A stretch of DNA of 32,122 nt from Beroe ovata. Its lineage: Eukaryota; Ctenophora; Nuda; Beroida; Beroidae. Positions within the stretch are counted from its first letter, which is position 1. The number at the start of each line of letters is the position of its first letter. The stretch covers positions 24,369 through 56,490 of the forward strand of contig CAMPET010000061.1 of the NCBI GenBank assembly GCA_946803715.1, written 5' to 3'. The notes under the pieces are model-generated. The model was not told where the DNA came from. It was given only the letters and a program-made list of their open reading frames with translations, and made no database searches. Below, piece by piece: positions 11,852-20,498 of this stretch. The translations under genes were made by a program, and so were the position numbers.

Positions 11852-13094
11852 GCTGTCTGTAGCTGTGGGAAGATGGAGGGAATGTGTCAAGTGAGAGGCT
11901 TAATAAGGGGAGGGGGAGGTAAGAGTGTGACGAAATGGGGGAATTGGAGGGTAAATTTAGTAAGGGGCAAATTGACAAAGAAGGTAAATTCAGGAAGAGG
12001 GTTAATTTAGGAAGGAGATGTAAACAAATGGTTAGAGATGAATTGAGAGTGAATGAGGGAATGGGGACATCAGTTTCCGCGAAAAGGTACACGTACATAC
12101 CATGTTTAGGTGTTTTGTTCGGGCTAGGTATTGTGAGTCTCTGATCGTGTAGAACTGCAGTGCTCCCCATATATCATGATCACTGTAGCAGTGCCATATC
12201 CTATTGCAGTGCTCGGGTGAGAAAGTTGATCAGAAAATGTTGGGGAAAAAATATTGCACGGAGAAGAGAAATAAAGAGACAGACAAGCGAATCCGATAAC
12301 AGAGCAAGCGAAAATATGATACATTAGGAAGAAATTGTAAGATTAAATTTCTTCTCAATATCATGTAATCATTAATCACTGACCATTGATCTACTCTAAG
12401 CTTGAAATTTTCAGCAGTACGCACAACTGTTGACAAATAATTTTTGAATGAATATAGCGCTAACGCAGCTGTACTCTCCTCAAAAAACATACATGCACTA
12501 TCAAGTGAGGGGATCTAGGAACAGAGCCTTCACATTCAATCGTCTATGCGACCATCATGACCTCATATCGCATTTTGAGTTTTCAAATCTAAGTGACATT
12601 TATAACCCGTTTTTTCGGTTTTGAATTACAAAAACACTAGGTATTATAAAACTGACTATAATTCTCGGTATTTTATTCGGGTACCTACTACAGTGCTATG
12701 TGTGTGTATATAACATTTTCAGAGAACATACCGGAAAGAACATGTAGTAGTACACTGGACGCTGAACGAAACCTGTCAAGATGAAAGCAGTACTCGTAAA
12801 GTGTAGGCTCTGTAACTGGCAAGGTGGTAGTGAATTGTGAGTTGAATTAGTATCGGATTCATCCTGTGTATATTGACAAGATTCTATAGACTTGTGAGTG
12901 GTGATGACAGTATGCTTACCAAGCTCACATCCCTATTATAGATTGCTCCGCAGAACACTAGATGCTTACGACAATGTAAGTTTTGAAGAGAATAACCTTG
13001 GAACCCTGCCCTGAACATAATTATCCTGTGAATCATACACTGTCACCGGCTTATCACACTGTCACTGGTGTCAAAACCAATCAGGAATCAGGAG
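11852..13094. other. Intergenic region between the ATXN7L3-like and SPIN90-like genes
   Basis: This holds the 5' flank and probable 5' UTR of the SPIN90-like gene (minus) and the 3' flank of ATXN7L3. A good acceptor (CTTCCCACAG) immediately upstream of the SPIN90 ATG suggests at least one noncoding 5' exon somewhere here. I find no convincing coding exon; the ORFs around 11817-12490 have low-complexity or random-looking products. Confidence 0.45.
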
Positions 13095-14016
13095 TCAGGG
13101 TGGAAGAAGGACGAGTCCTCGTTTAGCTTTTGATTTGCTCGTTCTCTTCTTCTTGAGACCGGGAGCCCAGGTTATATCAGCGGATAGCGAGCTGTCTGAC
13201 GTGGCCTCTGAGCCTGAGCGGGTAATTAAGGTAATTAGGGGTACAGTGATCATGGAAATGAGTGGTGAAATCAACTGTGGCAAAACGGTAGTGAGAAACA
13301 CCAATAAATCAGGGAAAACAATTTACTTAATAAGGGAGTCACAGGAAATTGGGAAAGTGGACACTGGACAGGTGTGGGAAATTTGAGAGGGCCTCAAGGT
13401 AATGATTCAAGCAGCCCCATCTCATGACACACATAGCCAAGTGCAGAATAAACTCTTACAGAGACGGCAATGAACCAAGTGTGTTCTTGCAACTTCAGAA
13501 AACAAAGTGGCAGTTTTGTATAAGCGCGTGGGTTTATGTTCCAATGTTATATTATACACGGTTCAATGAGAATCACAATGAAAAGGACGCTGTTCAGTGG
13601 GGTGTCAGGGGACCCACATGAATACATTCATATTGTCAACATGCTGCGCGTTGCCTGAATAATATGAATCCGCTGAGCATATGTAACATAGCATCGTTTG
13701 AGTTCAAAATGTAACACCTCAAAAGGTGGTAGTGAGGATACAAACACAGATATTTCAACGTGTCGTTATTGCACAGGCCGTGTGTAACGAGAGTGACGTT
13801 AACTGTTGCGGACAAATTTGAGCGCTGGGTGGGTACTTATTGGGTGAGTAGTTAATTGAAGACACGAATTCTCGAGACAAAGCAGTGAGCGACAATGCAT
13901 CGCGTAAAACTGCTCAGAGTTGTACATGATGTCAATATAAATGCTAATGTGTGCTGTCAGATCTGCGATAGAAATATAATAAAGGTAGCCAAGATGTATG
14001 TGTGTGTGTGTGTGTN

Positions 14017-14047
<31 letters not shown>

Positions 14048-15652
14048 TGTGTGTGTGAGTGTGTGTGTACAAACCTGTTTCCTCGTTTGCGAGACTCGAT
14101 ATAGGCGGGAGGAGGAGGAGGGAGCGGGCTGTGGCCCGCTGCTCGTCCGTGTGCTGCGGGCATCGCAGTGACCTCGTACACAGTTTCTTCGTGTACTGAT
14201 CACGAGAATTATTATTATTGGTTAATTTGAGGTAGTCTGTGATTTAGACAGAATCAGAGATGTAGATCAATGATGGCATGTAGGAAACAGAGCTTAAACG
14301 ACTTGTACCTCAGATATAACCCCACACATGTTTCTCAAGAATGATTCCTTGGATTGAGGAGAGAGGGCATCGAACACCTCCCGATCACTACCCTCTGGAT
14401 CTGCCATCATGATAGGCGGAGAAGAGGAGAGATGGTCGCTGCTCGCACTCTTACTGATCCCTCCACCGAGGCCCTTGTTCAGCTTCTTCTTGGGTAGCTT
14501 GGGAGACCTGAGAGATGGGCAATCAGTAGTTGCTACTTCTCAGTTGGGAAAAGTGAGCTATCAGTCATAGTATATCCAGATGTATGACTCGATGATTTAC
14601 CCAGTTCTCTTGACTTTCGCCCGTTTCGGTTTGCTCGTAGCCCAGGATTCCAATTCATCCTCATCGAGCGTGTCCTCGTCACCAGGGACGTTGCTATTGG
14701 CAATACGCCGCCTCGCGACGCGGCTACTATTCCTTCCCATACCTAGGAATATGTGAGAAAGAAATGGAATCTATTGAGATATTCAGTTTAATGCGATCAT
14801 GATCAAGTAGTGAATAGGGAAGACGCTCAGAAAAGTGTGGGATTGACTGTGATTTTTCTGAGCTTCTTCCCTACTCAGTACTTGGTCATGATCCCATTAA
14901 ACTGAATACCCCCCTTCATCCTAAGCCGAGATCAGCCCGTGTATGATACGTGCTTGGCTGTTGTACAGCAGGGTGTACGATGTGTGTGTATGCTTGTGTG
15001 TGGGTGTGTGTGACTTTAATCTTGCAGTGAAGGATTTAAATAGAATTACTTAGTATTGAGATATCATTGAATAACTTTCAGATGTTCGATGTAATACAGT
15101 GAACAAAGTTGAGTTCTCATCTTACCCATGCATTTTTCAAGGTGCAAATCGGGTGGCCGCAACAAATCTGTGGCACTCAGGACAATCTATATCATCCACC
15201 TTAACCTGCAATAGAACCTCCAGTTACGCGACTCAGTGCTGCGTGTTGAATTGCTTGTCCGTACACACGTGGCACATTTACACACGAGACACATGTACAC
15301 ACGTGACACATTAACGTGTACCTCTTTAGGTTGTCCGAATATATCGCATCCGTCCTTGTCGATAATGGCATGTTCTCCATCATCAGGACTTTCTTCCAAA
15401 TCATCGAAATATCCCAATACCAGAGCTCTGTGGATGTGATAGATTATACAGTAAATTATACTGAGATTGTTTTATTTGAGCCGACACACAGACACACAGA
15501 CACACACACACACAGACACACACATACACAGACACACACACACACACACACACATACCTGTTGTAGTGTAGGATAATGCCAAGGGTTAGTTCTCGAATGT
15601 ATTGATCGAAAATCCACGACAGACATTCATCACTGACAGTTGTTTTCGGCAT
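13095..15652 (-). CDS. ATXN7L3: ATXN7L3 (Sgf11), SAGA deubiquitinase-module subunit, with a frame break
   Basis: Minus-strand exons: 15558-15652, 15322-15427, 15126-15205, 14601-14742, 14309-14507, 14075-14195 and 13095-13213 (stop 13095-13097). Family landmarks in order: the N-terminal helix (LSWIFDQYIRELTLG), GYFDDLEE and DIFGQ, the Sgf11 zinc finger (CPECHRFVAATRFAP), MGRNSSRVARRRIA, then the SCA7 domain (CGVISE joined to YTKKLCTRSLRCPQHTDEQR), and a Lys-rich tail (GLKKKRTSKSKAKRG). Length would be about 288 residues (human about 347). In the family, ATXN7L3 with ENY2 activates USP22 to remove ubiquitin from histone H2B in the nucleus. Exon 3 is 80 nt long, but the frames on its two sides and the next exon's phase require 85. 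At 15140/15141 the reading goes straight from the codons for FAP to a TGA, whereas EKCMG follows in another frame; the zinc-ligand His is lost. The deleted 5 nt would be one copy of a CACCT duplication, so assembly collapse is likely. Two introns begin with TG/CA repeats. Confidence 0.88.
13997..14070. repeat. (TG)n microsatellite in last ATXN7L3 intron
   Basis: A (TG)n tract interrupted by one N at about 14017 and a few A-containing units. On the gene's sense strand this is a CA repeat starting about 5 nt after the exon 6 donor (GTTTGTAC at 14074 downward). The N marks an unresolved base. Confidence 0.97.
14781..14907 (-). ncRNA. Candidate long hairpin: 54-bp stem, 19-nt loop, in ATXN7L3 intron
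   Basis: Arms 14781-14834 and 14854-14907 are inverted copies. Aligning arm 1 with the reverse complement of arm 2 gives 49 matches of 54, with single mismatches spread at about 10-nt spacing (arm offsets 14, 23, 30, 34 and 44). The loop is 14835-14853. It lies in the intron 14743-15125 of the ATXN7L3-like gene. The shape (about 127 nt, imperfect stem, small loop) fits a long pre-miRNA-type hairpin or a small foldback/MITE element; the sequence alone does not decide. Strand is given as that of the host gene. Confidence 0.5.
15480..15556. repeat. (CA)n microsatellite in first ATXN7L3 intron
   Basis: CACACAGACACACA-type tract reaching within a few bases of the exon 1 donor (15557). On the sense strand the intron starts GTATGTGTGTGTG, so the repeat is part of the extended splice-site region. 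Confidence 0.97.
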
Positions 15653-16357
15653 ATCTCACGGCGTATCTACTAGTAATTTCATCGGCTATGCAACAATGAG
15701 ATTGTTATCATTGAACTAAGTAAGCCCAACACGAAACTATCGGTAGAATTCATTCGAAGTCACAAGTAAAATCTGGACGTGCGCGCGCGCGTGCCTCAAA
15801 ACCGACCGCGCGCACAGTCCATCGATAAATAGTTCGCGCATTCCTGCAAATACAACCCAGGACAGATAGAGCGCACTTATGTGTCACATTGAAAACAGTG
15901 GAGCTCCCAATCTAGCTGTAACTACATACCTAGCTGTAATTACATACCTGGTCACATTGGATATATTGACCCTGCCATTATCGTATGTAGTTTCCTGTAA
16001 ACACAAGTACTCTAATCGAGCGCTATCATCACATAAATTATGAGAGTAGTAGCATGCTTTCTAGTCGCTAGATGTAGAGCCGTCATGGTTTGTGTCAACA
16101 AAATGACAGGAGAAGTGCAATCAAAGGGTGAGTGAAATAGAATAGCTGAAATAAAACCAATTAGAATTAATGATGTTTATCAACAACTGAAATGAAGTGT
16201 CAGAGAGAAATCAGAAAGTTTATGGACAGAAATGGGCAAATGTGAGTTTAACTATACAAACAATGTTAAGATGAATTGTTCCCTGCGCCATATGAACACA
16301 CCTAAAATAACTACAGCGTACCATGACAATCACTGAATTCATAAAAAGAGGAAATTT
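15653..16357. other. ATXN7L3 5' flank with GCGCGC tract
   Basis: Gap between the ATXN7L3 start and the stop of the next minus-strand gene. It contains a CpG-rich run at 15776-15830 (CGTGCGCGCGCGCGTGCC and GACCGCGCGCACAG), a plausible minus-strand promoter. A tentative plus-strand gene (16040 onward) starts within it. Confidence 0.5.
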
Positions 16358-16788
16358 TTAGAAAAGTGACTTCAATTTCCACTGTCTCGGGAATGAGCCA
16401 ATGTCTTTATACTTAACAACACGAGATTTCAGCTTGACATCGGTAGTTGAGTAGTCTGCATCTTGAAGCAAACTAACCAACTGAAAAAAGAGAAAGGGCC
16501 TTGCAATTTGCATGTGACACTAAGTTGAAGAGGTAAAACTAACAGTACTGATTAATGTTATGTGCCTAGAGACAACTTACTCATAGCGAACAAAACACTG
16601 TCAGGGGGGTGTAATCTAGTTAATGTGATAGATTAAAGCCCTCTGCATAAAGTAATTCTCTTTTTATTTGTCAAAGAAACAAAGCTTCACAAAGAACAGG
16701 ATATCGTCATATAAACATGTTAAATCATGTTGAACACTTCCTGTAGACAACACAGGTTGAAGTGACAACATTACAACCCCCGATATGA
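16040..16788 (+). CDS. Tentative small plus-strand gene, possibly antisense to its neighbour
   Basis: Possible exons: 16040-16127 (ATG, then a good GTGAGTG donor), 16204-16241 (acceptor TGTCAG, donor GTGAGT) and 16756-16788 (acceptor AACACAG, stop TGA). Phases fit, giving about 53 residues: MRVVACFLVARCRAVMV, a middle MTGEVQSKERNQKVYGQKW and a short tail VEVTTLQPPI. The start is next to the CpG-rich ATXN7L3 flank, which would make a divergent promoter. The last exon lies in the intron of the minus-strand gene 16358-17213, so the genes would overlap antisense. The product resembles nothing I recognise; two small exons with good splice signals can arise by chance. Confidence 0.25.
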
Positions 16789-17213
16789 TGCGTAACCGAA
16801 ACTTCTGATACTATCGTAACAAGATAACATTCAGGATGTCAACAATCAGCACCACTCACATAAACAACCCCCCACACGGAACAGCCCAACTTACACTAAC
16901 AGACTAACAACCCACTACCAAGTCACTAACAACACCGAACAAAACTCTTGCACAAACTTCAACTAACACTTAAGACCCCCTTCCCCGACTAACAAAGCAT
17001 GAATCCCACTGCCCCTCCCCTACTCACATCTGTCAACTCAACATCTGGATCACTGAGGATGTTGCAGTGAAGTGACTCTTTCCCAGTGGCGGTGAGGGGG
17101 TGTTGTATGCTACCATACCGCGCTCGTTCCCAAACATCAGTCTTCATACAGTCCGACTCAAACTGCGGATTTCCGATTGGGGAGTGAAATAGAGCACTAC
17201 CAAACACATTCAT
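16358..17213 (-). CDS. Two-exon gene, 102-residue protein of unknown function
   Basis: Exon 1 is 17028-17213 (62 codons, phase 0 donor GTGAGTA) and exon 2 is 16358-16480 (acceptor TTTTTTCAG, stop TAA 16358-16360). The product starts MNVFGSALFHSPIGNPQFES, has a middle with WERARYGSIQHPLTATGK, and ends SFPRQWKLKSLF. No signal peptide or membrane segment is visible; it is soluble and mixed in charge. The even composition, strong splice signals and clean stop suggest a real gene. Short proteins of this look are common among axonemal or other small conserved animal proteins, but I do not recognise a family. It lies 487 bp from the stop of the sulfotransferase, on the same strand. Confidence 0.6.
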
Positions 17214-17700
17214 TCGCTAATATACATATTTGTTTTGTTGTATTGACATTTTAACTTCAATATAAAGTAGTATTATATAAGGTGTGACAACTGGCATATT
17301 ATATAGGATTTGTTTTAAAATCCTAACACTTGCTGCGTGGCTGCACAGACGGGTACCATCCCCTAATTCACGGTTCAGTATATTGTGGTATTGGCTGCAC
17401 ACCGCTATTACAGCCACTATAGTGTGGCACACATGCGTGTTTACATTAATTTACTTCCATAGTCCGCCCTAATGACCCAGTCTGTTATTGTAGACAGTAA
17501 CAACAGAAGCATGTCTACTAACAATTGGGAGGGCTCACAATGGGACTGTGTTTAAGTTTGTCTACAGAGAATCTGTGTAATGTTTGCATTCTGCACCTGC
17601 TGCAAACTGCAAATTAACCAGTATGATCTGCATTGTAATGATATACACACGTCGGATCTCAGTAAATAAAACATGATTTCTAGGATGATTGTTCACATAT
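17214..17700. other. Intergenic, promoter of the 102-residue gene
   Basis: About 490 bp, AT-rich, no coding exon seen. It carries the 3' flank of the sulfotransferase gene and the 5' flank of the small gene; TATATAA-like sequence at about 17273-17280 lies roughly 60 bp upstream of the small gene's ATG, read on the minus strand. Confidence 0.4.
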
Positions 17701-19197
17701 CTAATACCACTTTGAAAGATCAACAGTGAAATAACAAGAATTCACTCCATACCAGTAACCAGGGTTCAGTAATGCCATACCCACTTGCAAAGCATAATTC
17801 AATCTAGGTATATCTCCTGATTTACCATCCAGAAGAATTGAGCCTACCTTTTGCCGCGATTCCTTGAAGTTTAAAAGCTTTATCTCAAACTCAGGGGATG
17901 ATATTGCCTGGAGACGCTTATCTAGTCTTGCTTTGAAGGTATCATAAAGTTTGTAGTCGGGAACTAGGAACGTTTTCAGCCTCTCGAGGGTAGAGTTTTG
18001 CAAAACTTCTTTGGATCTGAATAACTTAGATGAGTTTGGCTGTAGAAATTTTTCTGTAACAAAAGCCATCTCTCCAATATCTCTTCAACTAACCTCTCGG
18101 ATTTAGACTTCATTCTGTTTAGATAAAACACATCACTCGGCTCCCAACAGAGATCATGCTGTAGAAGTAGAAGAGACTCATCGAGACGTTCCAGTATAAG
18201 AACCAGATCAAATCTTGCCTCTAGCATCTTCATGTACTTCTCCATACTTGATCTACTCACCAAAACTTTCCTGTAAGCAAGATTAGGTGGATAATGCTCA
18301 AATGAGAAGCAGGAAAAAAGAGTGACCTTCATCCCACATCTAAAATAAGATGGAAAAATTGAAGATTCATACTTTCCAGCACTCATTCCTAGGTCGTAGC
18401 TCATGGAGTTTAAGTTGTTCGATATGATGAATTGGTTATTTGACATCTTAGTGCTTGCAAAGTTATCAAGAAAATTGTTTATCGATGTGTCAAGTGATGT
18501 ACTTTCATCATAAGAGTACCTGTAAGGGAAATACCAGGTGAGAAACATCCAAATTAAACGATTTTGGTATTGAAAAATCTTTTGGATAAGAACCAACCTT
18601 TTGTCTACATTGTAGAATATGAAAAAAGAAATGAAGGCTTTGATAGGTTCTCTGAGAAGAGAAACATAGTAAGAATCAGAGGGCATTACTGATTCTATAA
18701 CATTCTTATTGAACACCATATGCTGGCACATGATGTTGTAGGTTTCATTTGATGAAACTTCCATCAGCCTGAAAAATCAATCAATCAAAAAACTCACAAA
18801 AAGTAAGCAAATTTATCACTGACATTTTTTCCTATATCATCATATTTGCTAGTAATTTTTGCTAATAGGTATACCTGTCTGCATTTATGATGTGGAGCTG
18901 ATGAGTGTAGGGATAAACAGCAAAGTTCAATTGATTGACAATGCCGAAATGATAGAATATGTTGACTGTTGTTGAGGTGCCAGTTTTGTGCGTCTTAACA
19001 AAAACTAGGCTTTTCCTTTTATTGGAGCACAAAGGAGCTTTAGTAGCAAGATATGATTTGTTTGAGTGTTCAAAAATGTCAATGTGCTGCAGGAGTTTAT
19101 TCTGATCATCTAAGACAGCTATTTCGGGGAAAATGTACCAGATGGTAATGATTAGTCCAGTGATGAAAAGAAGTTTGACATAGAGCCGACAATTCAT
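17701..19197 (-). CDS. Galactose 3-O-sulfotransferase (Gal3ST family)
   Basis: Five coding exons on the minus strand: 18875-19197, 18598-18768, 18373-18519, 18094-18270 and 17701-18016 (stop 17701-17703), 377 residues in total; family members are around 400-480. Residues 7-25 form a signal anchor (LLFITGLIITIWYIF) as in type II Golgi enzymes. The 5'-phosphosulfate-binding loop is at 66-76 (FVKTHKTGTST) and the 3'-phosphate-binding strand near 141-149 (YYVSLLREP). Other Gal3ST marks are NSMSYDLGM, FDLVLILERLDESLLLL with CW following, and DYKLYDTF. The family transfers sulfate from PAPS to the 3-OH of galactose in glycolipids and glycans in the Golgi. Introns 18520-18597 (78 bp) and 18271-18372 (102 bp) are multiples of three without stops, so a naive reading runs through them. 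The apparent frame change near 18060 is explained by a 77-bp intron (18017-18093, GTTAGT to TTATTCAG) with matching phase. The acceptor sugar cannot be predicted. Confidence 0.87.
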
Positions 19198-20498
19198 CCT
19201 TTTGAACCTTCATCATTCACTGAACATTTCCATCTCACAGGCTTTTCCCTTAAAAGAAATGAAAATTTTCAACTGGATTCATACTTCACAATAAGATATA
19301 AAGTTTAAGACATCAAAATGCAAGATTTTTTCTCCAACTTTTCACTTGAACACAAACACAATCTCGATATTCATAAGACATATTAACCATTAAAAAACAA
19401 AAAAACATATTAACCATTCTTCATTAAAAGATATATTTCTGAACAATACTTCTGAACAATATCCAGTCATTACAATCTCCAACTGTTAACATATAATAGA
19501 GCAAACACATCCCCATTAAATCATTCATCAACAATCAATGATCAATGATGAATCATCATCTCGCGTACCCCGTCAGGCGCGGGCGAAATTGTCTGGCGAT
19601 GCTAGACCGCTGATGCAAGCCGCGAAGCGGCTTGCGTCAGCGCGCAAAACGAAATTCTCAACAGGGTCTATTATATCATCGATCGACAACGGGCGAAATT
19701 GGGAATTAAACTTTTAGCCTAGCTCTTTTGCGCGGCGCCAACGGTAGGGAGAGCCGGCCGCGGCCTGTCCGGCGCAATTAGAAACAGTGGACGGATCGGC
19801 GGGTACTCGTAGTACTAGTCGTAGCTTAGCATGTGTAGTGCAAATGCAGTGTTTCCGTGCTGCGTGACCGGGACCCGAATACTCCGCGCGCTGCGGTCAT
19901 TTTTTCGACTTTTCAGAATTTCAGATCACCAAGTGAAATATACAATATATGATATAGGTCCCTGATGCCACGGAGCATTGAGCATGCAGCGCTTGCGATG
20001 CGTTTGGATCAAATGAAAGAGTAAATAGTAATTGATTCACATGTAAGTGTCACAGTACACTTACAGTGTACGGTGTGATTAAGTGGCTATAAAATTGAAA
20101 ATTAAACATTAAACCTCATTAAACCATGTTAAAACATTAAACCTCATTGAACCATATTCATTGAAGCAGTTGCCCACCGTTTTGAATTGAATTGCGTTGC
20201 AAAACACTTCAGATACTAAAAGTGATACACATCCGGCAGGCACATTGCACTCGAGTATGAGCGCTCACATAACGTCATAACATTAACTGTGCAACGTACA
20301 AGTCAAGTGTCATGGTGTCAGCAATTTGCGACTTCAATTTGAAGCACAATACAATCTATAAGTCCATAAAGCATTGAACCGCCGTCGAAGCTGAAAGCAC
20401 AACATCCCCGCAATAAAAACAGGCAAGTGTTGCTACTAAATAGTGTTACTTACTCTTTACTCAAAGTCAACTGTGTAAGCCGTTAATGAAATGGGAAG
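19198..20498. other. Gene-free region with a GC-rich patch; sulfotransferase promoter side
   Basis: 1.3 kb between the sulfotransferase start and the rabenosyn-5 stop. Positions 19556-19920 are much richer in G+C and CpG than the flanks. It includes a repeated phrase CGGGCGAAATT (at about 19580 and 19690) and a stem-loop at 19611-19639. From 20095 to 20165 there is a degenerate ATTAAACCTCATTAAACC repeat. I see no coding exon. Confidence 0.5.
19611..19639. repeat. GC-rich stem-loop
   Basis: GCAAGCCGC (19615-19623), loop GAA, then GCGGCTTGC (19627-19635) is a perfect 9-bp stem with a 3-nt loop, extended by TGA/TCA pairs beyond one mismatch. It lies inside the GC-rich patch. Confidence 0.75.

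Noticed and set aside
13801-13969. Alternative last exon of ATXN7L3 encoding DLTAHISIYIDI
   Set aside because: The phase would allow it, but the exon at 13095-13213 gives a Lys-rich tail like that of the family and a clean stop. It could still be an alternative exon.
18017-18093. Apparent frameshift in the sulfotransferase coding region
   Set aside because: A GTTAGT donor and TTATTCAG acceptor define a 77-bp intron whose phase joins the two frames exactly, so the gene is intact.
18271-18372. Open frame running through as coding sequence (also 18520-18597)
   Set aside because: Both stretches have good splice sites, are multiples of three and interrupt family motifs with unrelated residues, so they are read as introns.
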